The notes beneath the pieces were generated by a model. The model was not told where the DNA came from and did not search any database. It worked only from the letters and a program-made list of their open reading frames with translations. This document shows, piece after piece, positions 9,759 through 19,152 of a DNA stretch of 32,743 nt; position 1 is the stretch's first letter; the number at the start of each line of letters is the position of its first letter. The position numbers and the translations under genes are program-made. The stretch covers positions 1-32,743 of the forward strand of contig JAHDFW010000015.1 of assembly GCA_020627945.1 (NCBI GenBank), given 5' to 3'. This DNA comes from Cytophagales bacterium (GTDB lineage: Bacteria; Bacteroidota; Bacteroidia; Cytophagales; JAHDFW01).

Positions 9759-10694
9759 ATGAAAGGTCTAATTATAGATGATTTGCATGAAATATTTATT
9801 TCAGATTTGTCAGATGTGAATTTGATATTTGACTATAGACCAAATATATCACCTAAAGAGGTCTTAGAAATAATCGGGGAATACGATGTTTTGATTTTGC
9901 GCAGTAAAATGCGAGTAGATGAGTCTCTTTTTAGTAAAGCTACCCGCCTTAAATTAATTGGAAGATGCGGAGCTGGGATTGATAATATCAATCAAGAAAC
10001 AGCAAAAAAATATCAAGTTGAAATTTTAGCAGCCAACGAAGGTAATAGAGACGCTGTGGCCGAACATTCCATCGGACTAATTTTAGGGTTGTTACATAAA
10101 ATTAATAAGTCTAATTCCGAAATTAAGGACTTTATATGGGATAGAGAGGGTAATAGAGGAATTGAATTAGGGGAGCAAACCGTTGGAATAATAGGTTATG
10201 GTAATATGGGACAAGCACTTGCTAAAAGGTTATCTTCTTTTGGGTGTAAGGTGCTGGCGTATGACAAGTATCTAGATGAATTTCCAGATAAAAATGCTCA
10301 ATATGCGTCTATGGAACAATTATACAATGATGCGGATATCTTATCATTGCATATTCCATTGACTGAGGAAACTCATTTTATGGTTGATGAAGGTTTTTTT
10401 GAAAAATTTTCTAAACCTTTAATATTCATAAATACCTCTCGGGGTAAGATTGTTAGACTCCAATATTTGCTCCAATCCTTAGATGAAAAAAAGGTGGTTG
10501 GTGCAGGACTTGATGTGCTAGAAAACGAGAGTCTAACACTATATAACGATCAAGAAAAGAAAATATTGCATCGGCTCAATGCGCTTGATAATGTGATAGT
10601 TACACCGCATGTGGCGGGTTGGTCCGTCGAATCCTATCGAAAGTTGAGTGAAGTTTTGGCTAGTAAAGTCCGACTTTGGTTAACAAAAAATTAA
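9759..10694 (+). CDS. D-isomer-specific 2-hydroxyacid dehydrogenase, phosphoglycerate dehydrogenase-like
   Basis: NAD-dependent dehydrogenase, most likely 3-phosphoglycerate dehydrogenase for serine synthesis. The 311 residues have the split substrate domain, IGRCGAGIDNIN (68-78), the Rossmann fingerprint GIIGYGNMGQ (143-152), and the catalytic Arg228 (NTSRGK), Glu255 (GLDVLENE) and His284 (TPHVAGW). It is short: the ACT regulatory domain of longer SerA proteins is absent, so feedback control by serine through ACT is not expected. No serC or serB is adjacent, so the exact substrate is inferred from the family. It stands alone after mgtE with a 28-base gap. Confidence 0.85.
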   Translation: MKGLIIDDLHEIFISDLSDVNLIFDYRPNISPKEVLEIIGEYDVLILRSKMRVDESLFSKATRLKLIGRCGAGIDNINQETAKKYQVEILAANEGNRDAVAEHSIGLILGLLHKINKSNSEIKDFIWDREGNRGIELGEQTVGIIGYGNMGQALAKRLSSFGCKVLAYDKYLDEFPDKNAQYASMEQLYNDADILSLHIPLTEETHFMVDEGFFEKFSKPLIFINTSRGKIVRLQYLLQSLDEKKVVGAGLDVLENESLTLYNDQEKKILHRLNALDNVIVTPHVAGWSVESYRKLSEVLASKVRLWLTKN

Positions 10695-10783
10695 TCTTTT
10701 TTTATTACAGTTTGTACAATATTCCTACTTTTAGGACTTGATTACGAACTGTGTAATAATGTAATTAAATTTTTTAGGACTTA

Positions 10784-10813
10784 GGCAACCTTTTATGTTT
10801 TGTACTGGTCTAT
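10784..10813 (+). promoter_or_regulatory. Putative ECF sigma-type promoter before the TonB-dependent receptor operon
   Basis: GGCAACC (10784-10790), a 17-base T-rich spacer and GTCTAT (10808-10813) lie about 45 bases before the receptor ATG. The same two boxes with the same 17-base spacing precede the second 1403-residue gene (21324-21353). The AAC-containing -35 and GTC-type -10 resemble ECF sigma-factor promoters rather than the housekeeping TTTG/TAnnTTTG type. No sigma factor is encoded in this window. The rest of the 162-base gap holds nothing else recognisable. Confidence 0.5.
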
Positions 10814-10856
10814 ACACAGTGACGGATTGAACGAAAAGAAAATTATTAGTTAGAGT

Positions 10857-13800
10857 ATGAAAAAGTTAGTGTCTGTAATTGCTTTGGCAATCTTTTTTTC
10901 TGGCGTAAGTCTTGCACAACAAACAGGTAAGATTCGCGGGAAAGTTTTAGATGCCAAAACCAATGAAGCAATTCCATTTGCAACCGTTGTGTTATTCCAA
11001 AACGGTATTCAGAAAAAAGGGATGACCACCGATTTTGATGGTGTTTATTCCCAAGCTGGTTTAAAACCTGGTAAGTACGATGTACAGGTTCAGTATGTGG
11101 GATATGCTCCAAAACAAATCAATGGGGTAGATGTAATTCCGGGTGAAACTCGGGTTTTGAACATTAAAGTTGCACCTACTGCAGAAGAAATCGAAGAAAT
11201 TGAGGTTGTAACATTCGTTAAGCCGCTTATTGAGCGTACCGGTCCAACTGGAGGTATGGATAATGAGCAGATTACTCAAATGGGTACTCGTAATGTAGCT
11301 GATGTTGTAACTCAGGTTGGAGGTACTGTAAGTGCTGATGATGGTCAGACTCCTAATATTAAAGGAGCTCGTGCAAGTGGTACGGTTACATTCTTGAATG
11401 GTGTAAAAGTAATTGGAGCAATTAACCTTCCTCCATCTTCTCTAGAGCGTGTCGATGTATTGACTGGTGGTATTCCAGCACAGTATGGAGACGTTGTAGG
11501 TGGTGTTGTAAGTTTGACAACTAAAGGTGCTGCATCTAAGCTGTTTGGTGGTTTTGAATATGAGACAGGTAGACCTTTCGATCAGTGGAATACTGATATT
11601 TTAGGTTTTAACCTTTCTGGTCCGATTATTACAGCTCCAGCTCTTAATGAAAAAGGAGAAGCAATTAAAGATGCTGATGGAAACGTGATGAAAGATACCA
11701 AGCTTGGTTATTTCCTTGCTGGTCAGTTTAATGGAGCGCGTGATCCACGTCCTTCTCCAATCGGAATTACTCAAGTTCAAGATGATGTATTACAGGATTT
11801 GTTTGAAAGCCCGCTTCAAAGAAACTCTTCTGGTTATGGGTTTAGAGCAGAAAATTTAACAGCAGATGATTTTTATACGGTTAAAGTAAGACCTAATGTT
11901 AACTCAAGAAACATCTCACTTAACGGTTCCCTTGATTTCCAACCTTCTGAAAACACAGTAATTAGTGTAGGTGGTTCATACTCTACTAACAGAAGAAAAG
12001 GTTATACAGGTTTAGGTGAAGGTGGATATATCTTTAGATATAGCTTACTTAACTATAACAGTAACCCACTATATCGTAACACTAGTTACAATATGTACGC
12101 AAGGTTACAACAAACATTAGATAACGGTAAGAGCAGCGACAGTACTAGTTCTGCAATTACAAACGCATTCTATCAAGTACAGGTAGATTACTCGAAAAGT
12201 TTGACTACGGTTGGAGATGAAAACCATGGTGCAAACTTTTTTAGATATGGACATGTAGGTCACTTCGATACTGATTGGGGATCTGATAAAGATAACTACG
12301 AAGGAGCATTCGTAAGTACTACGGCTGATTATACTCAAGCGTTAGCAATGCCACTTGATGGAGTTACTAGTGATTGGGATCCAGATGAAACTGGTGTTTA
12401 TTATGTTGATTTAGGAGATGGTTCTTCTCAATTGTATATGGCGAATGTACTTGAAGACACCACTATTTTTGATATCCTTCATACAGTATCAACTTCTGAT
12501 GCTCAAAGTGGAGTTTATCTTCAAAATGGTATTTCGGGAGTTTCTCCGTTGCAATACACAAGAAGTTCCTATAACGATTTAGCATCAAATGTATTTGATC
12601 AATATTACCAATTACAAGATGAAGTAGGTGCCGCTGATTTAACTACGGGGACTGTGCTTAGTAACTTAGGATACTTTAATGGAGGTAGAGCTCCACTTGT
12701 AAACAGTTTATGGTATGGTGCTGGACGTGCTTATGGAGGTTACTCTATTAATGATAACTCTCAGATCAGATTGACAGCTAGAGCACAAGCAGAAATTAAT
12801 AAGAAACATTCGATCATGCTTGGATTTGAGTATGAGCAACGTGATTTCAGACAGTATTCTGTTGATGTTTTAGGAATTTGGGGTATTGCAAGAGATGCTG
12901 TTAACCAACAATTCCAAAACAATGATGGTAAGATTAACTACGATCTTACAAACTTTATTAATGAAGATAAGCAATATAGCCCAGGTCGTACTTACTACGA
13001 TTATGATTACTCTATTAACGCAGAAAGACAAACTGCTTTCGATAAAGGGTTAAGAGAAAGAATGGGATATGCAGAAAATTACTACATCGATTTAGATGAG
13101 TTAAATCCAGATGACTTACAAATTGGAGACTTCGACGCTAACACCCTTTGGGATTTCGGTGGAGGAGCTGTAAGTTATAGAGGTTACGATAAAGCAGGTA
13201 ACCGTATCCGTAACTCGGATATTCAGTTCGAAGATTTCTTTACAGATCTTGCAAATCGTCCACAAGGATCATTTAACCCAATTTATACTGCATTCTTCGT
13301 AGAAGATAAATTTGAAATCGAAGATCTTATTATTCGTTTCGGTGTTCGTTTAGATCGTTACGATGCAAACCAAAGAGTATTGAAAGATAAGTACTCAACC
13401 GTTGATTTAGCTTTAGTAGGAGAAACAAACATGGCTGGATTTAGCAATGCTGATGGAGAGACTTTTGTAACTCCAGGTATTGTTGAAGATGATTGGGCTA
13501 TTTATGTTGATAAGTCTGCTGAAGATTTTAACAATAATCAAAATGAGTACGAAGTACTTGGATTTAGAGATGGTGATACTTGGTATGACGCATCTGGAAA
13601 TGAGGTACGTAACCCAACTTTCTTTGCGGGAGGGTCAAACAGTATCTTTAATCCATGGTTTGATTTCGTTGGAAACCAGAGTAATACAGAGGAAGCACTT
13701 TTTAAGAATAACAAGTTAACGCTTGATGCTTTTGAAGATTACAGACCTCAACTTAATGTAATGCCTCGTTTAGCATTCTCGTTCCCAATTTCTAATGAAG

Positions 13801-14843
13801 CTGGTTTCTATGCTCACTACGATGTATTAACTCAGCGTCCTTCAGGAAATATTATTACTCCAAGTGATTACTTCTACTTGAGTCAAAGAGGGTCGATCAG
13901 TAATGCAAACCTAAGACCTGTTAGAAAAATTAACTACCAGTTAGGTTTCCAACAAAAAATCACTGATTACTCTGCATTGACATTAGAAGCATTCTACAAT
14001 GAGTTTAGAGATCAGGTTGCATTTACTAGAGTTAACTATGCTTACCCAGCAAGTTATACTACGTTTGATAACCTTGATTTTGGTACTTCTAAAGGTTTAA
14101 CTATTGGATACGACCTAAGAAGAAAGAAAAACTTTAGAGGTAATATTAGTTATACAGTAATGTTTGCGGAAGGTACTGGATCTGGTACTGGAACAGCTGG
14201 AGCACTTATTAGTGCAGGTTTCGATAACTTAAAGATTCCTTTCCCATTGAACTTTGATCAACGTCATGCTATTAAGGCAAACCTTGATTATCGTTTCCAA
14301 GAAGTTTCTAAGAAAGTTAAAGCGATGGAAGGAGATGATTCAGGAACAGAAGGTTCTGCTCCAAAAAGTAACAAACTTGCGTGGTACAGTAACTTAGGTG
14401 TTAACTTCACTGTTGTTGCTGGTTCAGGAACTCCTTACTCTAAGAATGCATCAAGACAATCTGAAGTATTATTAGGAGCTGCTGGTCAGAGCAAATTAGA
14501 TGGTAGTCCAAATGGTTCTCGTTTACCTTGGAACTTCCGTGCAACAGCTCGTGTAGATAAAGATATCAGAATCCGTAAAGCAGTTAAGGCTGATAAGGAC
14601 AATGGTGTAGAAGGTAAAAATGCTAAGTATGTAAATGTGTACCTATATGTACAGAACGTGTTTAACAACAAGAACGTACTTGGAGTTTATAATAACACTG
14701 GAGAGCCAGATGACGATGGTTATTTAGTAACAGTTCCAGATTTGTCTATATCTCAAATAGATATGTACAATGTGGCATTAAACAATCCTTCGTTTATTAG
14801 TTTGCCAAGAAGAGCAAGAGTAGGATTAAGCTATAGCTTCTAA
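10857..14843 (+). CDS. TonB-dependent outer-membrane receptor with carboxypeptidase-regulatory-like N-domain
   Basis: Large 1328-residue outer-membrane protein. It has a signal peptide (about 1-20, cleavage after SGVSLA), then a carboxypeptidase D regulatory-like beta domain (about 24-110, starting KIRGKVLDAKTNEAIPFATV). The plug domain follows (about 130-225; NVADVVTQVGGTV, IPAQYGDVVGGVVSLTTKG), then a long beta-barrel ending in an aromatic residue (ARVGLSYSF). It is longer than usual siderophore receptors and nearer SusC-like sizes, but no SusD partner is adjacent. Instead it heads an apparent operon with a 1403-residue exported protein (51-base gap) and a PorV/PorQ-like protein. Codons are strongly of the optimal type (GGT, AAC, CGT, TTC), suggesting high expression. 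The ligand is unknown. Confidence 0.88.
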   Translation: MKKLVSVIALAIFFSGVSLAQQTGKIRGKVLDAKTNEAIPFATVVLFQNGIQKKGMTTDFDGVYSQAGLKPGKYDVQVQYVGYAPKQINGVDVIPGETRVLNIKVAPTAEEIEEIEVVTFVKPLIERTGPTGGMDNEQITQMGTRNVADVVTQVGGTVSADDGQTPNIKGARASGTVTFLNGVKVIGAINLPPSSLERVDVLTGGIPAQYGDVVGGVVSLTTKGAASKLFGGFEYETGRPFDQWNTDILGFNLSGPIITAPALNEKGEAIKDADGNVMKDTKLGYFLAGQFNGARDPRPSPIGITQVQDDVLQDLFESPLQRNSSGYGFRAENLTADDFYTVKVRPNVNSRNISLNGSLDFQPSENTVISVGGSYSTNRRKGYTGLGEGGYIFRYSLLNYNSNPLYRNTSYNMYARLQQTLDNGKSSDSTSSAITNAFYQVQVDYSKSLTTVGDENHGANFFRYGHVGHFDTDWGSDKDNYEGAFVSTTADYTQALAMPLDGVTSDWDPDETGVYYVDLGDGSSQLYMANVLEDTTIFDILHTVSTSDAQSGVYLQNGISGVSPLQYTRSSYNDLASNVFDQYYQLQDEVGAADLTTGTVLSNLGYFNGGRAPLVNSLWYGAGRAYGGYSINDNSQIRLTARAQAEINKKHSIMLGFEYEQRDFRQYSVDVLGIWGIARDAVNQQFQNNDGKINYDLTNFINEDKQYSPGRTYYDYDYSINAERQTAFDKGLRERMGYAENYYIDLDELNPDDLQIGDFDANTLWDFGGGAVSYRGYDKAGNRIRNSDIQFEDFFTDLANRPQGSFNPIYTAFFVEDKFEIEDLIIRFGVRLDRYDANQRVLKDKYSTVDLALVGETNMAGFSNADGETFVTPGIVEDDWAIYVDKSAEDFNNNQNEYEVLGFRDGDTWYDASGNEVRNPTFFAGGSNSIFNPWFDFVGNQSNTEEALFKNNKLTLDAFEDYRPQLNVMPRLAFSFPISNEAGFYAHYDVLTQRPSGNIITPSDYFYLSQRGSISNANLRPVRKINYQLGFQQKITDYSALTLEAFYNEFRDQVAFTRVNYAYPASYTTFDNLDFGTSKGLTIGYDLRRKKNFRGNISYTVMFAEGTGSGTGTAGALISAGFDNLKIPFPLNFDQRHAIKANLDYRFQEVSKKVKAMEGDDSGTEGSAPKSNKLAWYSNLGVNFTVVAGSGTPYSKNASRQSEVLLGAAGQSKLDGSPNGSRLPWNFRATARVDKDIRIRKAVKADKDNGVEGKNAKYVNVYLYVQNVFNNKNVLGVYNNTGEPDDDGYLVTVPDLSISQIDMYNVALNNPSFISLPRRARVGLSYSF

Positions 14844-14894
14844 GTTGAAGGGATAGGCAAACAAAATTTAAAGTATTAGAAACAGTATAATATC

Positions 14895-17800
14895 ATGAAT
14901 AGATCACAACGATTAAGAACGGTTAATTTAGTTGTAGCATTGATCGTGTTCCACTTTGGTTTCGCAAGAGAAAATGTGAACCAATCAACAAACAATGGAG
15001 GAACTACTGAAATTACAGGTAATAATACCGGTAACGCAGGTAACAAAACTCCTACAAACTGTTTGTTAGGAACAAGTAAAATTGAATTGGACATTAACAA
15101 TGTTCGAGCATTAATGCTTAACGCAGGAGATATGTGGTGGGATCAAGGTGGTACGAGTAACGCACGTTATGAAGTACCTAAAGTAGATGATCCAAATCAG
15201 GTTAAAAAGCACTCTCTTTTTGCAGGTGCAATCTGGATTGGAGGAGTCGATCCTGCAGGTAATGTTTTGGTAACAGCGGAGACTTATCGTCAAGGTGGTA
15301 GCCAAGCGTATTTTCCAGGTCCAATAGTAGATGAAACTACTTTGGATATTAGTGCAGATGAATGTCTGGAGTGGGATAGACACTTCAAAGTAGACAAAGA
15401 CGTAATTGATAAATTCGTTGTTGATTCTGACGCAGGAAATATTGAATCTGAAGAAGATATTCCAGATGAAATTAGATTATGGCCAGGAAGAGGTAATAAA
15501 GCGTTATTGTTAGACGGTATTACTACTGTGGACAAAAACCTTGCTCCTTTCATTGATCAAAATGCAGATGGAGAGTATAACCCAATTGACGGTGATTACC
15601 CAGATATCTTAGGTGATCAAGCAATTTGGTGGATCATGAATGATGTTGGTGGAGATAAGAACCTTGGAGATGGTACTGTTGCGGATGCAATTGGTTTAGA
15701 AATTTCTACAATGGCATTTGCATTTTCTACGGACAACTCTATTAACAATGCAACATTCTACAAGAACATCGTAAGTAACAAAGGTGGTAACATTCTTGAA
15801 AACACTTACCTAGGTCAATGGGTTGATGCCGATCTAGGAAACTTTGATGATGATTATGTAGGTTGTGATGTAGGAAGAGGTTTAGGTATTTGCTATAACG
15901 GTAAACCTGTAGATGAAGGTTTCCGTGGTTATGGAGTTAACCCTCCTGCTGTTGGGGTTGATTTCTTTAAAGGACCTAAAGCTGATAATAATGACGGAAT
16001 CGATAACGATCACGATTGTGAAGTAGATGAAGCGGACGAGACTATTGTTATGTCTAAATTCATGTACTACAATAACACATCTGATCTTACAAATGGTAAC
16101 CCTAGTAGAAAACAAGATTTCTACAACTACTTAAGAAATATTTGGAGAGACGGTAAGACGATTACTTACGATGGAAGTAATGGTCTTGATCAGGCTGCTT
16201 CACCAGCTAACTATATGTTCCCATTTGATACTGACCTTGAAATTGGTTGGGGATTTGATGGAAACTGTTCAGCACCTTCTACTGGTGGTGAAAACATATA
16301 CTGGGATGAAAACTCTGCTGGTAATGATCCTGCGGATAGAAGATTCTTGCAAAGTGCTGGTCCATTTACATTGGAGCCAGGTGCAGTAAATGAAGTGACG
16401 ATTGGAGTAGTATGGTACCGCTCAGGTAGTGGTGGAGCTACAGGTTCATTGAATGGTCTTAAGCAAGCTGATGATTTGGCACAAGCGTTATTTGATCGTG
16501 ATTTTGAAATCTTGAATGGTCCTAACGCACCAGATGTTGAAGTTGTTGAATTGGATCAGGAGATTGTACTTACAATGGTAGCTGATAGTTTCACAATTAA
16601 TGGAGAGTCTTTTACTACTGAGACGTATCAAGAAGTGGATAAGAAATTAGCGTCGCTTGGTGCTGTAGATCCGATTTATAGATTCCAAGGTTATTTAGTA
16701 TACCAATTGGCAGACCCTACTGTTTCTGTTGCAGAAATTGATAACCCAGATCGTGCTCGTTTATTAGCTCAATGTGATGAGGCTGATGGTATTTCTAAAT
16801 TAGTAAATACTAGCCTTGATCCAGAGTTAGAAGCTTACATTCCTAAGTTGATGATTAAAGGTGATGATGCAGGTGTATTCCACACAATGCATATTACACA
16901 GGATGCATTTACTTCGGAGGATTTAGTAAACTTTGGGAAGTACTATTACATGGTAATAGCTTACGGTTACAACTTGGATCCAGCGAATGACGTTTTCAAC
17001 TCTGACGGTCAACAGTATCTACAGGGTAGAAAGAATATTAAGATTTACACTGCAATGCCTCACAAAGTAGAGTCAAGAAATGGAGGTACAATTCTTAATT
17101 CTACATATGGTTCTGGATTGGAGATCACTAAGGTTAAAGGTGTTGGTACAGGAGGAAATGATTTAAGATTAACTGCTGCATCTGAGCAAGATATTGTTGA
17201 TAATTATACTACAATTGCACCAACTTACGATGGTGCTGGAGCTCCTGTAAGAGTTAAGGTTTATGATCCTATCAATGTTAAATCTGGTAACTTCAGCATG
17301 AAGTTATACTCTAGGCTTGTATACCACGCTGATAGTATCAGTGCGCAATTCCAAGTTGGAGATACAATTTATGCAAATGAGGATAGCCTTATTTTACCAA
17401 ACTTTGACCCTGATGGCGATTCCACTTTTGTTTCTCAGCCTGGTGATTTACCACAGGTTGGTGGTAAAGCAGTAATTCGTGAGATTTATGATAATGTAGA
17501 CATAACTTATGAAGTAGTTGAATTTGATGTTAATGCAATTGGTAATGAAGTAAGATATGATACTACTAATACATTTACCGTAGCTAAAATTGAGTTATTG
17601 AATGGTTTTGAAGGAGGTACATTTATTTATGACTATAAGCGTATCCAACCTTCTAACACTGTTGATGATGGAGGTAACAGAAGTGCAGAATTCGTGAGAT
17701 ATGACGATCTTCCATACCAATTTTTCAACAAGGATAATCCTTCTGTTGTTGGTACCGCATTTGAATTTAATATCAATGATTACTGGGAATTAACAAATCT

Positions 17801-19106
17801 AAGTAACGACAGTATTACTCGAGGTAAGAAAAGAGTATCTGAATTCAATGAGCAAATTTTACCTGAATATGGTATTGCTATCGAAATGAGTTCGGTAAGA
17901 GATCCGTTATACAGAGTATTAGAAAATACAGATAACGGTTTCATGAACGCTGAGATTGTGTACGGTGAGAACGGAGGTGGATCTGATTGGTTAGACGATC
18001 CTGTATATGACGGTGATGGTGTTCCAAGATGGCTAGAATTTCCTTCAGGAGGAGAGGATCCAAGTTTGAATGATATTGATCCAGTTGGTATCTACAGAAC
18101 TGTACTTAATGGATCATGGGCACCTTATGCATTGGTTAGACCATTAACATCTAAGCCATATGGAGCAGGTTATATTAGCGGGGCAACTGAAAATAAAATC
18201 TATGATCTACCAAACATCGATGTAGTTATTACTACCGATGAGTCTAAGTGGTCAGAGTGCGTAGTGCTTCAATATGAGCAACAAGGTCAAAGTAATCACT
18301 ATTCATTGTTAAAGAGTGAAACTGGTAATGGAAAAGGTATGTTCCCAGGATACGCTATTGATTTGGATAGAGGTGTAAGATTGAATATGTTCTTCACGGA
18401 GTCTAACCTAGATACAATAAACGGTGATAATCTTGAGTGGAACCCTACAAAAGAAGAATACGGTTCAAGAAGTTATATTTATGTTACAAACAGTGTGTAT
18501 GATGCAGGTGCAACTTACGCGCAGAAATATGACGATATAACTGGAGCGGGTTACTTACCAAATACTATGAAGGATAGTCTGGTTCAAAATATCTTTAAGG
18601 ATATTACATGGACTGGTAACATGAAAGTGAAAGCTACTTCTGGATTTATGGCGGAAGATCTTACTCGTATCCGTTTAAGAGTAAACAAGGAGTACAGAGG
18701 ACAAGCTAAAGGTGAAACTCCAGAGTATGAATTTAGTACCGATGGAGTACTTCCTGAGGTTGGCAATTTATCTATCGCAGATAGTGCTTTAGCACAAGTT
18801 AGGATGGTACCAAACCCATATTATGCATACTCTCAGTACGAAACTGATCAGTTAAGTAATGTGGTTAAGATTACCAACTTACCTCAAAACTGTAAGTTGA
18901 AAATATTTAACGCGAATGGAACTTTAGTTCGTGTATTTAATAAATCGAGTGACGCACCATTTATCGATTGGAATTTGAGAAATCAAAATGGTATTCCAAT
19001 TGCAGGGGGAGTGTACTTTGTACACATCGAAGCTCCTGATTTAGGAGCAGAAAAAGTGGTAAAATGGTTTGGAGTACTTAGACCATTTGATTTGGATACT
19101 TTCTAA
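14895..19106 (+). CDS. Large exported protein with type IX secretion/FlgD-like C-terminal domain (copy 1)
   Basis: 1403 residues, function unknown. An N-terminal signal peptide (about 1-24, ending FHFGFA) precedes an Asn/Thr/Gly-rich linker (25-52). The conserved body begins at about 60 (LDINNVRALMLNAGDMWWD, LFAGAIWIGGVDP). Asp/Asn-rich stretches resemble calcium-binding loops: about 216-250 (DQNADGEYNPIDGDYPDILGD) and 366-382 (NNDGIDNDHDC). The last 110 residues resemble a type IX sorting or FlgD-Ig-like domain: VPNPYYAYSQYE, VVKITNLPQNCKLKIFNANGTLVR, GIPIAGGVYFVHIEA and KVVKWFGV, with an extra tail LRPFDLDTF. Secretion by the type IX system is inferred from this resemblance. It lies between the receptor and PorV-like genes and has a full-length paralogue at 21419-25630. 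Confidence 0.8.
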   Translation: MNRSQRLRTVNLVVALIVFHFGFARENVNQSTNNGGTTEITGNNTGNAGNKTPTNCLLGTSKIELDINNVRALMLNAGDMWWDQGGTSNARYEVPKVDDPNQVKKHSLFAGAIWIGGVDPAGNVLVTAETYRQGGSQAYFPGPIVDETTLDISADECLEWDRHFKVDKDVIDKFVVDSDAGNIESEEDIPDEIRLWPGRGNKALLLDGITTVDKNLAPFIDQNADGEYNPIDGDYPDILGDQAIWWIMNDVGGDKNLGDGTVADAIGLEISTMAFAFSTDNSINNATFYKNIVSNKGGNILENTYLGQWVDADLGNFDDDYVGCDVGRGLGICYNGKPVDEGFRGYGVNPPAVGVDFFKGPKADNNDGIDNDHDCEVDEADETIVMSKFMYYNNTSDLTNGNPSRKQDFYNYLRNIWRDGKTITYDGSNGLDQAASPANYMFPFDTDLEIGWGFDGNCSAPSTGGENIYWDENSAGNDPADRRFLQSAGPFTLEPGAVNEVTIGVVWYRSGSGGATGSLNGLKQADDLAQALFDRDFEILNGPNAPDVEVVELDQEIVLTMVADSFTINGESFTTETYQEVDKKLASLGAVDPIYRFQGYLVYQLADPTVSVAEIDNPDRARLLAQCDEADGISKLVNTSLDPELEAYIPKLMIKGDDAGVFHTMHITQDAFTSEDLVNFGKYYYMVIAYGYNLDPANDVFNSDGQQYLQGRKNIKIYTAMPHKVESRNGGTILNSTYGSGLEITKVKGVGTGGNDLRLTAASEQDIVDNYTTIAPTYDGAGAPVRVKVYDPINVKSGNFSMKLYSRLVYHADSISAQFQVGDTIYANEDSLILPNFDPDGDSTFVSQPGDLPQVGGKAVIREIYDNVDITYEVVEFDVNAIGNEVRYDTTNTFTVAKIELLNGFEGGTFIYDYKRIQPSNTVDDGGNRSAEFVRYDDLPYQFFNKDNPSVVGTAFEFNINDYWELTNLSNDSITRGKKRVSEFNEQILPEYGIAIEMSSVRDPLYRVLENTDNGFMNAEIVYGENGGGSDWLDDPVYDGDGVPRWLEFPSGGEDPSLNDIDPVGIYRTVLNGSWAPYALVRPLTSKPYGAGYISGATENKIYDLPNIDVVITTDESKWSECVVLQYEQQGQSNHYSLLKSETGNGKGMFPGYAIDLDRGVRLNMFFTESNLDTINGDNLEWNPTKEEYGSRSYIYVTNSVYDAGATYAQKYDDITGAGYLPNTMKDSLVQNIFKDITWTGNMKVKATSGFMAEDLTRIRLRVNKEYRGQAKGETPEYEFSTDGVLPEVGNLSIADSALAQVRMVPNPYYAYSQYETDQLSNVVKITNLPQNCKLKIFNANGTLVRVFNKSSDAPFIDWNLRNQNGIPIAGGVYFVHIEAPDLGAEKVVKWFGVLRPFDLDTF

Positions 19107-19152
19107 AACGCAATCGCTAGATTAGTATTAACGAGAATTAAAAGATTTAAAA

